64,000 nt of DNA from W0P33-017 sp963640395 (GCA_963640395.1 CAVHZH010000001.1:26390-90389); one strand, 5' to 3'. Positions 43,847 through 52,813 are shown, counted from the stretch's first letter. The notes: a model not told the origin generated them from the sequence alone. A program made the numbers and translations.

Positions 43847-44950
43847 CTATACATCCAGCTTCATATCACCGTCGACGATCATGCCTTTTTTGCGCATCAG
43901 TTCGGATACCGCAAATGCGATAACTGCCGGCAAAATCACATGCATGACCACGATCTCTGCCAGCACTACGCCCGGTGTCATGCCGCCGGCTACCATATCC
44001 TGATAGGCATTGATCTGTCCGACGAGTCCGGCCGTACCCATGCCTGAGCCGGTCGGATTGTTCGTCATGTGAAGAACACAGGTCGATACCGGCCCTAAAA
44101 TTGCACTCGCCACGATCGCAGGCAGCCAGATCACAGGCTTTTTCACAATATTTCCGATCTGAAGCATACTCGTGCCGAGTCCCTGTGCCAGCAGGCCGTT
44201 GACCTTGTTCTCACGGTAACTCGCCACCGCAAAGCCTACCATGTTTGCACAGCAGCCGACCGTCGCTGCACCTGCTGCGATGCCGGACAATCCGAGGATG
44301 ATTCCGAGTGCCGCAGACGAGATCGGCAGTGTGAGGATGATTCCCATCAGCACGGATACGACAATACCCATCACGAACGGAGCCTGTTCGGTTCCCCAGT
44401 TGATAATTGAGCCCAGCCATGTCATAAATGCCGAAATACTCGGTCCTACAAGCAGACCGACCGCAGAGCCAGAAACGATGCAGATAAACGGTGTCACGAG
44501 AATATCGACCTTTGTCTTTCCGGATACGAGCCGTCCCATGTAGATACATACCAGCACTGCCACAAATGCGCCGAGTGGTTCTCCCGGTCCGGATAAAATG
44601 ACTGCATTGGACAGCTCCAGTCCGTTGTCTACCGTACCGCTGACAAGTACCGCTCCCGCGAGCAGCTTGCTGGCAAACGCGCCGCACATACCAGCCGTAG
44701 CTGCAGATACCTGTACGAGCGGGCTCGCCTCCAGACGCTTTGCCGTGCCGATACCGATGCCTGCTCCCGTCATTGCACTCGCCATCTTGCCGATCATAAA
44801 CAGATAGGTGCCGACCGCTCCGGGGATCAGCCCTGCGATCTGTACAATGATCGTACCGATGATCAATGTCGCAAACAGACCGCTTGCCATACCACTCAGA
44901 CCATCAATAAATATCTCTTTTCCAAGTTTCTTCCAAAATTCTTTTGTCAT
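43847..44950 (-). CDS. PfoR/PTS EIIC-like membrane transporter
   Basis: 367 aa with about ten hydrophobic segments, fitting the PTS_EIIC_2/PfoR-type family: IFIDGLSGMASGLFATLIIG, AMTGAGIGIGTAKRLEASPL, LVTPFICIVSGSAVGLLVGP and a C-terminal GMTPGVVLAEIVVMHVILPA. PfoR was named as a regulator of perfringolysin but the fold is that of a permease; no phosphorylation domains (EIIA/EIIB) are present. The promoter region contains two TGTCTTGTCA decamers resembling NiaR sites, and niaR lies just upstream. Uptake of a niacin-related compound is therefore possible, though other NiaR-controlled transporters (NiaP, NiaX, NiaY) belong to different families. Confidence 0.82.
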   Translation of the reverse strand: MTKEFWKKLGKEIFIDGLSGMASGLFATLIIGTIIVQIAGLIPGAVGTYLFMIGKMASAMTGAGIGIGTAKRLEASPLVQVSAATAGMCGAFASKLLAGAVLVSGTVDNGLELSNAVILSGPGEPLGAFVAVLVCIYMGRLVSGKTKVDILVTPFICIVSGSAVGLLVGPSISAFMTWLGSIINWGTEQAPFVMGIVVSVLMGIILTLPISSAALGIILGLSGIAAGAATVGCCANMVGFAVASYRENKVNGLLAQGLGTSMLQIGNIVKKPVIWLPAIVASAILGPVSTCVLHMTNNPTGSGMGTAGLVGQINAYQDMVAGGMTPGVVLAEIVVMHVILPAVIAFAVSELMRKKGMIVDGDMKLDV

Positions 44951-44982
44951 AGCGTGCTCCTTTTCTTTACAGACAATCTATA

Positions 44983-45004
44983 TGTCTTGTCAACTGTCTT
45001 GTCA
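44983..45004 (-). promoter_or_regulatory. Probable NiaR operator (direct repeat)
   Basis: TGTCTTGTCA at 44983-44992 and again at 44995-45004, separated by AC, so the period is 12 bases. The site lies 33 bases upstream of the transporter start and overlaps TTGACA/TTGACT-like and TATA-like sequences on the minus strand. The core resembles the TGTCTTGACA-type sites known for NiaR/YrxA. It is unusual as a direct rather than inverted repeat. Confidence 0.6.
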
Positions 45005-45101
45005 GTCAAGGTGTACTATAGCACAAGTATGGAAGCTGTGCAAGGAAAAATACGCCAAAAGCAGAAAATATCTGAGAGATCGCACGGATTTGCAAAGACA
45101 C

Positions 45102-45626
45102 CTAACGGATCAGGAAGCCCTTCTCTGCCAGCGCCTCCTCGATTCGATCCAGCGTCTGCTCATCGGCAGCCGTCACCGTATGGAAATGCTCTCCGTCCGT
45201 GAGTTCCGTCAGCGGCTTTGTGCGGTATTTTTCGACCTGCGCAACAAAATTTGCAACATCCATGCGGCTGCGTATGATCAGATCTGCGCTGATCTGTCCA
45301 TAGATCGGATGCTCCACCGTCACATCCTTGACACTGCCGCCACAGTCAACGATCGTCCGTAGTTCATCCGTGATCTGTGCATTCGTATGATGCACATGAA
45401 AGGAACGGGTATGCCCATCCGGCTCACTGTGAAACAAAATATATCCTTTATTCGTAGACAATATATTTTTATTGACTGCCCGCAGCAGCGCAATATCCTG
45501 CACGATCACCTGACGGCTCACGCCCATCTCCTTTGCCAGCCTTGCTCCCGGAATCGGCTCTCCGGCAGTCTCTAACAACTGCAGCATCAGCTCCCTGCGC
45601 TGTACGCCATCCATCTGTACCTTCAT
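45102..45626 (-). CDS. niaR: Niacin-responsive transcriptional repressor NiaR (YrxA)
   Basis: 174 aa, full length. N-terminal HTH_11 domain (RRELMLQLLETAGEPIPGAR, LAKEMGVSRQVIVQDIALLR), then the 3H domain with its histidines (FHVHHTNAQ, VEHPIYGQISADLIIRSR, LTDGEHFHTVTAADE) that bind metal and nicotinic acid. NiaR represses NAD-precursor uptake or synthesis genes when niacin is present. Ribosome site AGGAGG at 9 bases. Lies 22 bases after a MATE gene, probably in one transcript, and upstream of the transporter with a matching operator. Confidence 0.95.
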   Translation of the reverse strand: MKVQMDGVQRRELMLQLLETAGEPIPGARLAKEMGVSRQVIVQDIALLRAVNKNILSTNKGYILFHSEPDGHTRSFHVHHTNAQITDELRTIVDCGGSVKDVTVEHPIYGQISADLIIRSRMDVANFVAQVEKYRTKPLTELTDGEHFHTVTAADEQTLDRIEEALAEKGFLIR

Positions 45627-45648
45627 CCTGCTTTTCCTCCTGTCCTGT

Positions 45649-47064
45649 TCAGATATCTGCTTTTATTACCTGTTTTTTCAGCCATGCACCGCTTAGGTAA
45701 CGCCCGGAGAAAATGCATCCCCGGACTGTCCAGTCGGCAAACATACCGAGCCACACACCCATCGGTCCGACATCCGTCGTCCGCATGAGAAAAATAGATA
45801 ACGCAACACGGCAGAACCACATCGTGCAGGTAGATACGATCATGGAAAACCGCACATCACCGGCTGCACGCATACCATATGCAGGAACAAATGACCACGT
45901 CCACACGATCGGCTTTACGATCGTGATCGCGAGTGTCATCCGCATACAGATCTCCATGCTTTCCGGCTCCATATGCGCCAGCAGCATGACCGGACGTGCG
46001 CACACGAACACGAGCAGACAGGTCGCTATGATCGCATATTCGGCATACAAAGACATCCTGCATATATAATAACGCGCTTCCTCCCGCTTACCCGCACCGA
46101 TACACTGACCGACGACCGTCATCATCGCAATGCCGATACCAATGCCCGCAATACCGTTTACATTTTCAAAAATGATCGTCATCGCCTGTGCTGCGATATT
46201 GGCGGTGCCGAGCGTCGATACCGTTGACTGAATCGCGAGCTTTCCAAACTGAAACATGCCATTTTCGATGCCGGATGGAATACCGATGGCAAGTACCATC
46301 GCGATCAGGCGAAAATCCGGACGGATCGAAAAATAGTGGTTGAGGACAATCGGATGATCCCCCTCCTTCGCCAGATAGAGCAGAATCACTACCGCGCAGA
46401 ACACACGTGAAATGAGCGTCGAGATCGCTGCGCCCGCTACGCCCATGTTGCATCCGAAAATAAAGATTCCGTTTCCGACTACATTCATGACATTCGAGAT
46501 CGTAGACACTTTCATTGGGAACTTTGAATCACCGCCCGAGCGGTAAAATGCCGCACCCGCATTGAACAGCGCGATAAACGGATAAGAAATCACTGTTATA
46601 ATAAAATAAACGATGGAATTATCCATGACATCAGGCTCTACCGCGCCAAACACGAACCGCAGCAGCGGCCGGCAAAAAATGAGTCCGACAGCCATCAACC
46701 CCAAAGAGATCACCAATACAGTAAGAAAGATCTGCCGCGCGGCACGATTGGCTCCCTCTATATCCTTCCTGCCCAGATACTGTGCACAGATGATCGCCGC
46801 GCCGGTCGCCAGCGCAGCAAATACCTGTATCACGAGCACATTGATCGAATCCACCAGAGACACCGCGGACATCGCCGCACTTCCGACATGGCTCACCATC
46901 ATCGTATCCGCCATCCCCATCAGGGAATTCAAAAACTGCTCAATCACGACAGGGATCATCAGCATCCATAATTCCTTTTTTGTAAAGGTCAGATGCTCCC
47001 AGTCGATCTTTGATCTGTCATATAATCTTTTTGTCAATTTTGATTGCTTTTGTACCTGATTCAC
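45649..47064 (-). CDS. MATE-family multidrug/metabolite exporter
   Basis: 471 aa from GTG 47064 (GAGGCG before it); the frame extends to a GTG at 47160 without a good ribosome site, so the start is uncertain. Twelve membrane segments and family motifs: MIPVVIEQFLNSLMGMADTM, MVSHVGSAAMSAVSLVDSIN, NAGAAFYRSGGDSKFPMKVS and GMRAAGDVRFSMIVS. These are Na+ or H+ antiporters for cationic drugs or metabolites; substrate unknown. It is a normal-length MATE protein, in contrast with the ATPase fusion at 2-4 kb. Co-transcribed with niaR. Confidence 0.92.
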   Translation of the reverse strand: MNQVQKQSKLTKRLYDRSKIDWEHLTFTKKELWMLMIPVVIEQFLNSLMGMADTMMVSHVGSAAMSAVSLVDSINVLVIQVFAALATGAAIICAQYLGRKDIEGANRAARQIFLTVLVISLGLMAVGLIFCRPLLRFVFGAVEPDVMDNSIVYFIITVISYPFIALFNAGAAFYRSGGDSKFPMKVSTISNVMNVVGNGIFIFGCNMGVAGAAISTLISRVFCAVVILLYLAKEGDHPIVLNHYFSIRPDFRLIAMVLAIGIPSGIENGMFQFGKLAIQSTVSTLGTANIAAQAMTIIFENVNGIAGIGIGIAMMTVVGQCIGAGKREEARYYICRMSLYAEYAIIATCLLVFVCARPVMLLAHMEPESMEICMRMTLAITIVKPIVWTWSFVPAYGMRAAGDVRFSMIVSTCTMWFCRVALSIFLMRTTDVGPMGVWLGMFADWTVRGCIFSGRYLSGAWLKKQVIKADI

Positions 47065-47162
47065 TGCATACGCCTCGGTTCTGTTATCATTTCTGTAAAA
47101 TACATCTGTTAGGATACCCCCGATACGCCAAAATTGCAAGCGATGTTTCACAAAGATCACCC

Positions 47163-47191
47163 TTTACCTGCCGGAATACATCTGCTATAAT
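47163..47191 (+). promoter_or_regulatory. Promoter of the diguanylate cyclase gene
   Basis: TTTACC (47163-47168), a 17-base spacer, and TGCTATAAT (extended -10, TATAAT at 47186-47191) on the plus strand, 49 bases before the ATG at 47240. Confidence 0.75.
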
Positions 47192-47239
47192 TCCATTTAA
47201 ATGTACCATTTTATACACATAAAACAGGAGTATACCATC

Positions 47240-48253
47240 ATGAAATTATTTCATATCATTATCGGGCTGGTGATCATCCTGCTTCTGACCGGATTATCCG
47301 TTGCATGCCTGATCATCAACAACCGCAGGAGAACATTAAAACAGCTCGCGATCACTGATTCCCTGACCGGTCTGCTGAACCGTAATGGATTTGAGCGCGC
47401 TGTCAGTAAATACATCTATGCCCACCCGCAAGCGCCGTGTGCCGGCATCACCTTTGATATTGATGATTTTAAATTCGTCAATGATATGTACGGTCATGCG
47501 ACCGGAGACGATGCGCTGCAGCAGTTGTCAGCTAATATGAAAACTATATTTTCAGATCATGGATTTCTCGCCAGAAACGGCGGAGATGAATTTTCTGTCT
47601 TTTTGACGAACTGCACGCGTAAGCAGGCATCTGCGCTGATCATGCAGTTTATGCTTCTGCCGCGGCACTTTGACTACGGGGACGAACAGATTTCGTTTAA
47701 TATCTCACTCGGTTATGCCATGTATCCGACGCAGGCAGCGACCATGTCCGACCTGTTCCACAAGGCAGACAGCGCTCTCTATGAGATAAAGCTGCGCGGT
47801 AAAAATGATTATCTGGCATATGAGTCTGACCTTGTATTGGGAAAGCGCAGCCAGCTCGGATTTGCCCTAAAGGATGTATCCGAGCATCTTCCCGCTGCAT
47901 TTCTGATCTACAAAGCCGACCCGGATGATGACCGCATCCTGTTTGCCAATTATGAACTGATCCATCTGGCAGGCTGCGATCATCTGGAAGGTCTGCTTCG
48001 TCATACCAATAACCGTTTCCGCAACCTGATCGCCCCGGACGACCGTGATGACACGGTAGCCGCGATCTTAGGGCAGATCCGTTGCGGAAAATACGGCACG
48101 GACACCCATGTTGAGTTTCCGCTGCTCCGCAAGGATGGCACACAGCTCTCCGTTTTCAGCCACGGTCGCATCGTAGAAAACAACTACTACGGCACGATCT
48201 TCTACATGCTGATCACGGATGCAGCTGCACTAAAGGGGCATTATTCCCTATAA
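47240..48253 (+). CDS. Membrane diguanylate cyclase with C-terminal PAS-like domain
   Basis: 337 aa from ATG 47240, preceded by ACAGGAG; an earlier in-frame ATG at 47201 lacks a site. One membrane helix at about 3-25, then a GGDEF domain with ITDSLTGLLNRNGFERAVSK, FDIDDFKFVNDMYGHATGDD and the intact active site ARNGGDEFSVF. The RxxD inhibitory site five residues before GGDEF is absent. The C-terminal ~110 residues look like a PAS domain (AAFLIYKADPDDDRILFANY, ELIHLAGCDHLEGLL, HTNNRFRNLIAPDDRD), an uncommon order since PAS usually precedes GGDEF. It is the only plus-strand gene, converging with the kinase-like gene with a 6-base overlap of stop regions. Confidence 0.9.
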   Translation: MKLFHIIIGLVIILLLTGLSVACLIINNRRRTLKQLAITDSLTGLLNRNGFERAVSKYIYAHPQAPCAGITFDIDDFKFVNDMYGHATGDDALQQLSANMKTIFSDHGFLARNGGDEFSVFLTNCTRKQASALIMQFMLLPRHFDYGDEQISFNISLGYAMYPTQAATMSDLFHKADSALYEIKLRGKNDYLAYESDLVLGKRSQLGFALKDVSEHLPAAFLIYKADPDDDRILFANYELIHLAGCDHLEGLLRHTNNRFRNLIAPDDRDDTVAAILGQIRCGKYGTDTHVEFPLLRKDGTQLSVFSHGRIVENNYYGTIFYMLITDAAALKGHYSL

Positions 48254-50020
48254 TGCCTTTTTCTCGTCCTTGAATTCGAAGGTTCCGTCCTTCAGATAGG
48301 CATTGAGACGATCCCGTTCCTTCTGATCTGCCTCGGAATCACCCTGAAAATGCTCAAGTCGCTCCTCGATCAGCTGCGTATAGAACGTGCGGTACATGAT
48401 ACGCAGCATTTTGATTCGTCTCCAGAAAATCTTCTCAGCCTCTTCCCGATCCTTGCCATTCTTGTACTTGGCATCCAATGTACCCTTGAACATTTTTATA
48501 AACTCCTGCGGATCTTTTTCCTCAATGGCTTGAATAGATTTCAGGTTCGCATTCAGGTCAAGATCGATCTTACCCTGAGCGTAAGCCCTGAACATGGTAT
48601 TATAAATCGTATCATTGGAGTGTGGCTTATAGCTATAAGACATAAATTCTGCATCGTAATCAAGGAGCTTATTAAAGGAAGCCTCCTTATCAAAGGAAAT
48701 CACATGTCCACCCTCCTGATTGATAAAATTCTCTCCCTTCGTGTCGAAATTACACAGTATCCAGTCAAGCGTGTGCTCATTCATCAAATCATCCATCGTG
48801 ACCTTATCCGGCGCATTGACTGTCAGATCCTCCTGCGCCTGCCACTTAAAGAGATCTACACCTCCCTCAGCACGCTGCATCTTCTTTTGGATGGAGCCGA
48901 CGACCTGACCGTCCACCTCCACACTGTACGCCGGGATGGATAAATCACCCCGAAGAAGCTTTTGCAGACGGTATGCCTCTCCGGTGACAATCGCCCCCTC
49001 CGGCTTTTGCATACCGATACAGTTTGTGGCCTCCTTGAACAGCCAGCGCTGGCTCACCTCGCCATTTGCTCCGCCCAGATCATCGAACTCGTACATCGCT
49101 TTTGTACCACCCATCGTCGCACGTCCGACGTTGACCAGATGGAGCTGCTGCTCTTTATTCTGTTCACCAATGTTTACAGTCAGCTCAGCATCCTCTCTGG
49201 AATAGGGAGTCGACTTGCGAAAAATACCCTTGAGCATGTCGAATTTTCTATGACGGCTGATCGTATCGCTCTCACGCTTTTTCTCCGCACCCTGCGGCAT
49301 ACTGGCAACCTTGTATTTGCGTTTCAGCTCATCCGCCTTTAATTTTTCATCTTCGGCCTTTTTCATCGCCTCCTCGCGTACCTTGCTGCCGACCTCCAGG
49401 GCAATCGCCAACCGATGATACGCATCATAACGCTTTTCCTGCGCACTCCATTTCACCTTCGCCTGCAAAGCCTCTATAGATGCCGCCGGATCTGTGGATT
49501 TTTGTACGACGCCATCCGCCTGCTGACGCTGCAGCAGCTCCACCGCCGCCAGATCCGCATCCGCCTGTGCATGGATGAGCTTGAGCTGCTGATCCAGCAC
49601 CTTCTGTTCGTTTTTATATCCGGCAGATGAGCTTTTCGCAATCACCGTACGTCTAGAATCCCTGATCTGAGCAGAACCTTCAAGCTTGATCAGCTTCTGT
49701 TCCGCATCACGGGCCTTGTTATATTGTTTCTGCACATTTCTGCGTTTTTTCTTCTCAAGATAACTCTCATTTCTTGGCTGGGCAAACATTCCGGGCACAC
49801 TCACTTCAGACGGCAGATATGGTATGCTCTCCAGAAAATGTGGCTTGGCAACCTCCTCCACCTGTTGTGCCTGCTGCTGAGTCTGTTGCTGTTCCAGCAT
49901 GTTCTCAAACTTGCCGGAGCGGTCAAGCAGCTCCTTGTGCTGCTCCTCATAATATCTCTTTTTCCGTGTTTCCCACAGATCAGGGGCTTTCTGCATATTT
50001 AATCCTTCACTCATGTCCAT
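48248..50020 (-). CDS. Q-rich protein with PI3/4-kinase-like catalytic core (candidate CIS cargo)
   Basis: 590 aa from ATG 50020 with GGGAGG at 8 bases; an earlier GTG overlaps that site. Numbering below counts from that GTG at 50029. The N-terminal part is Q-rich and coiled coil (LEQQQTQQQAQQVEEV at 45-60), with charged helices up to about 250. From about 295 the sequence looks like an atypical kinase: VNVGRATMGGTKAMYEF, a lysine in RWLFKEA (K332), an acidic residue in TGEAYRLQKLL (E351), a catalytic loop DWILCNFDTKGENFI (D429, N434) and a metal site VISFDKEASF (D447). This order is seen in PI3/4-kinases and HipA-like enzymes. It overlaps the preceding GNAT gene by 14 bases, so it is translationally coupled to it. 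Export by the CIS is inference. Confidence 0.8.
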   Translation of the reverse strand: MDMSEGLNMQKAPDLWETRKKRYYEEQHKELLDRSGKFENMLEQQQTQQQAQQVEEVAKPHFLESIPYLPSEVSVPGMFAQPRNESYLEKKKRRNVQKQYNKARDAEQKLIKLEGSAQIRDSRRTVIAKSSSAGYKNEQKVLDQQLKLIHAQADADLAAVELLQRQQADGVVQKSTDPAASIEALQAKVKWSAQEKRYDAYHRLAIALEVGSKVREEAMKKAEDEKLKADELKRKYKVASMPQGAEKKRESDTISRHRKFDMLKGIFRKSTPYSREDAELTVNIGEQNKEQQLHLVNVGRATMGGTKAMYEFDDLGGANGEVSQRWLFKEATNCIGMQKPEGAIVTGEAYRLQKLLRGDLSIPAYSVEVDGQVVGSIQKKMQRAEGGVDLFKWQAQEDLTVNAPDKVTMDDLMNEHTLDWILCNFDTKGENFINQEGGHVISFDKEASFNKLLDYDAEFMSYSYKPHSNDTIYNTMFRAYAQGKIDLDLNANLKSIQAIEEKDPQEFIKMFKGTLDAKYKNGKDREEAEKIFWRRIKMLRIMYRTFYTQLIEERLEHFQGDSEADQKERDRLNAYLKDGTFEFKDEKKAL

Positions 50021-50882
50021 CGTCTGCACCTCCCATTGTATTCATGTCCCAACATGCTGTGTAAAATTTTTCGGTAATCTCACATCCCGGAAGCAACTTG
50101 TCAATCAATTTCCGGCTCTGTGGCGTGACTGCTGCGATCCGAAGATCTAAAATACGATCCCCTTCACTGATAAGGAGCTCACGCAGACGACCAAACAGTG
50201 CCATCAATGCATGTACATTGCCATTTACTGCGTAAACAAGCGACAGCTCCACATCCTGCCCCCGCGCCTCACAAAAGATAGCAGCCCGTACTTCTCCGGA
50301 CGAATCTACCGCACAAATACAAAGCGGGCGAAGCATCAGCTTTCGCTCCGCGCAGAGACCATCCGCAAATTCCCGGTTATCCTTTTTCATTTCACTCAAA
50401 AAACGCCGCTGTGTCAGCTCCGGCAGGTCATAGAATGTAGTAATCCTCATTCCTGCCGGCAGTGACACTTTCCATTTAATCTGGGGCAGCTCCCTGCACG
50501 GAAAGCGGCAGATATAGCTCTCTGACTCCGTCAGCGTGAAGTCCCCACGCCGGATAAACAGACGGCAAAGCGGTGCATCCCAGTCCTCTGCCGCAAAGGT
50601 GGCTAAAACAGCCGTCGTGCTCTTCCATGCATTTTTACATAGGAAATCAAGCAGACCGTTCGCAATTCCCTGTCTCCGGCACGCCTCTGCGACAGCAATA
50701 TACTGGATGTCTATGAGAAGCTCTCCATCTGCACGAAAGGTAAGGACACCGCAGATACAGCCATCCTGCACCGCGCCAAGCGCATATTGATCGTCATCGT
50801 TTGCTGCCGGTTCCACCTCCGGCAGCTGGCGAACGAGCGCACTTATATGCTCCTTTGTAAGAAGCCCATATTGAACAGGCAT
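50007..50882 (-). CDS. Tandem-GNAT protein paired with the PI3/4-kinase-like protein
   Basis: 291 aa. The N-terminal GNAT domain has ALGAVQDGCICGVLTFRADG, LLIDIQYIAVAEACRRQGIA and NGLLDFLCKNA, with an intact RRQGIA acetyl-CoA loop. The C-terminal half (about 140-285) carries a second GNAT-like pattern (CICAVDSSGEVRAAIFCEAR, VELSLVYAVNGNVHALMALF, RIAAVTPQSRKLIDKLLPGC). Ribosome site AAAGGAG before ATG 50882. It is the first gene of a two-gene unit; the coding regions of the two genes overlap by 14 bases. Same architecture as the GNAT proteins at 36, 54 and 57 kb. Confidence 0.85.
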   Translation of the reverse strand: MPVQYGLLTKEHISALVRQLPEVEPAANDDDQYALGAVQDGCICGVLTFRADGELLIDIQYIAVAEACRRQGIANGLLDFLCKNAWKSTTAVLATFAAEDWDAPLCRLFIRRGDFTLTESESYICRFPCRELPQIKWKVSLPAGMRITTFYDLPELTQRRFLSEMKKDNREFADGLCAERKLMLRPLCICAVDSSGEVRAAIFCEARGQDVELSLVYAVNGNVHALMALFGRLRELLISEGDRILDLRIAAVTPQSRKLIDKLLPGCEITEKFYTACWDMNTMGGADDGHE

Positions 50883-50944
50883 AATATACTCCTTTCGTCA
50901 ATCAATGTTTCCGAATGCATTAGGAATGTTTCCGGTCTGCCACG

Positions 50945-51080
50945 GCATTTCCTTAGGGAAACGCTGATTAAAGCGTTTCCCATGCCGGATTTGCGCTGTG
51001 AAGCAGCAAATTCCCATGCAAATCCGTGCGATCTGCCGGATGATGCTAAGGAAATGCTGATTAAATCAGCATTTTCTTAG
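50945..51080. repeat. MITE-like element with nested palindromes
   Basis: Perfect 12-base inverted termini GCATTTCCTTAG (50945-50956) and CTAAGGAAATGC (51046-51057). Inside are a perfect stem GGGAAACGCT/AGCGTTTCCC (50956-50981) and GGATTTGC/GCAAATCC (50987-51025). A further palindrome at 51046-51080 (AAATGCTGATT/AATCAGCATTT) overlaps the stop codon of the GGGtGRT gene. There is no T-run, so it is not a classical terminator, but it could stop or protect the transcript end. No open frame in it. Confidence 0.65.
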
Positions 51081-52087
51081 AACTTGCCAGCCTTCGCAGC
51101 TTCCTCAACAGCAACTGCTACAGATACTGTCATACCAACCATCGGATTGTTTCCTGCTCCGATCAGACCCATCATCTCTACATGGGCGGGTACGGATGAA
51201 GAACCAGCGAACTGTGCATCTGAATGCATACGTCCCAATGTATCGGTCATACCGTAAGAAGCGGGACCTGCAGCCATATTATCAGGATGCAGGGTACGTC
51301 CTGTACCACCGCCGGATGCTACTGAGAAATACTTCTTGCCTAACTCAATGCACTCCTTCTTGTAAGTACCGGCTACCGGATGCTGGAAACGTGTCGGGTT
51401 GGTAGAGTTACCGGTGATAGATACACCGACGTTCTCGTGATGCATGATCGCAACACCCTCCTGCACATCATCAGCGCCGTAGCACTTAACAGTCGCACGA
51501 AGTCCCTCTGAATATGCCTTTTCATAAACAATATTTAACTTTGCCTCTTTATAATCATACTTTGTCTCAACATAGGTAAATCCGTTGATACGTGAAATGA
51601 TCTGTGCAGCGTCTTTTCCTAAACCGTTCAAGATGACGCGCAGCGGCTTCTGACGAACCTTGTTTGCCTTCTCAGCGATACCGATCGCACCCTCTGCAGC
51701 AGCGAATGACTCATGTCCTGCTAAGAAACAGAAGCACTCGGTCTCCTCCTCGAGCAACATCTTTCCTAAGTTACCATGTCCGAGACCTACCTTGCGGTGA
51801 TCAGCAACAGATCCGGGAATACAGAAAGCCTGAAGTCCCTCTCCGATCGCAGCAGCAGCGTCAGCAGCTCTGCGGCAGTCTTTCTTGATCGCGATGGCAG
51901 CGCCTACAATATAAGCCCAGCAAGCGTTCTCAAAACAGATCGGCTGGATACCTTTGATCTGGTTGTATACGTCAAGTCCGGCATCCTTTGTGATTTTCTC
52001 AGCTTCTTCGATTGAGCTGATGCCATAGCTGTTCAAAACAGCATTGATCTGGTCAATTCTTCTTTCATATGATTCAAATAAAGCCAT
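51077..52087 (-). CDS. GGGtGRT-family protein
   Basis: 336 aa. Contains the naming motif ASGGGTGRTLHPDNMAAGPA and the conserved end SVPAHVEMMGLIGAGNNPMV, GMTVSVAVAVEEAAKAGKF. This family is common in anaerobic Firmicutes and is nearly always next to a NifU-like iron-sulfur scaffold gene, as here (33 bases downstream). Its biochemical role is not established; a link with Fe-S or sulfur chemistry is suggested only by context. The last codons lie inside a palindrome. Confidence 0.92.
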   Translation of the reverse strand: MALFESYERRIDQINAVLNSYGISSIEEAEKITKDAGLDVYNQIKGIQPICFENACWAYIVGAAIAIKKDCRRAADAAAAIGEGLQAFCIPGSVADHRKVGLGHGNLGKMLLEEETECFCFLAGHESFAAAEGAIGIAEKANKVRQKPLRVILNGLGKDAAQIISRINGFTYVETKYDYKEAKLNIVYEKAYSEGLRATVKCYGADDVQEGVAIMHHENVGVSITGNSTNPTRFQHPVAGTYKKECIELGKKYFSVASGGGTGRTLHPDNMAAGPASYGMTDTLGRMHSDAQFAGSSSVPAHVEMMGLIGAGNNPMVGMTVSVAVAVEEAAKAGKF

Positions 52088-52120
52088 TTTATATATTCCT
52101 CCTTTTCTAATGTCTGTCGA

Positions 52121-52813
52121 TTACTCGCATCTGGGATCGATGATCTTTACTGCATCCTGCACACGGCCATACTGACCCTTTGCCTTCTCCCATGCAGTAT
52201 TCGGGTCATCACCCTTTTTGATGAAGTCAGTCATTTTTCCAAGAGAAACAAACTGATAGCCGATTACTTCGTTGTCTGCATCTAACGCGATACCTGTTAC
52301 ATAGCCCTCTGCCATTTCCAGATAACGAACACCCTTTGCCTTTGTAGCGTACATTGTACCTACCTGGGAACGGAGTCCCTTTCCGAGATCCTCAAGTCCT
52401 GCACCTACTGCAAGTCCGTCATCAGAGAATGCACTCTGTGTACGTCCATAAACGATCTGTAAGAACAGCTCTCTCATGGCAGTGTTGATCGCGTCACATA
52501 CAAGGTCGGTATTTAATGCCTCTAAAATAGTCTTGCCCTGTAATACCTCAGCAGCCATCGCAGCGGAATGAGTCATACCTGAGCATCCGATGGTCTCCAC
52601 CAGAGCTTCCTCGATCACGCCGTTCTTGACGTTTAAGGACAGCTTGCAGGCACCCTGCTGGGGAGCACACCAACCTACTCCGTGTGTAAAACCTGAAATA
52701 TCCTCAATCTTTTTTGAGTGAACCCACTTGCCCTCTTCGGGGATCGGAGCCGGCTCATGCTTTGCGCCCTTAGCTACCGGACACATGTTTTCAACTTCCT
52801 TTGTGTAAATCAT
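52121..52813 (-). CDS. NifU/IscU-like iron-sulfur cluster scaffold protein
   Basis: 230 aa from ATG 52813 with AAAGGAGAC; the frame extends upstream to 52867, but that overlaps the promoter. Key features: ENMCPVAKGAKHEPAPIPE, GFTHGVGWCAPQQGACKLSL, IEEALVETIGCSGMTHSAAM and LRELFL-type helix (seen as MRELFLQIVYGRTQSAFSDD). Cysteines at CAPQQGAC and GCSGMTHS fit a cluster-binding NifU-N-like site. The gene pairs with GGGtGRT in many Firmicutes. It lies first in the operon behind an ideal promoter, so expression should be high. Confidence 0.9.
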   Translation of the reverse strand: MIYTKEVENMCPVAKGAKHEPAPIPEEGKWVHSKKIEDISGFTHGVGWCAPQQGACKLSLNVKNGVIEEALVETIGCSGMTHSAAMAAEVLQGKTILEALNTDLVCDAINTAMRELFLQIVYGRTQSAFSDDGLAVGAGLEDLGKGLRSQVGTMYATKAKGVRYLEMAEGYVTGIALDADNEVIGYQFVSLGKMTDFIKKGDDPNTAWEKAKGQYGRVQDAVKIIDPRCE

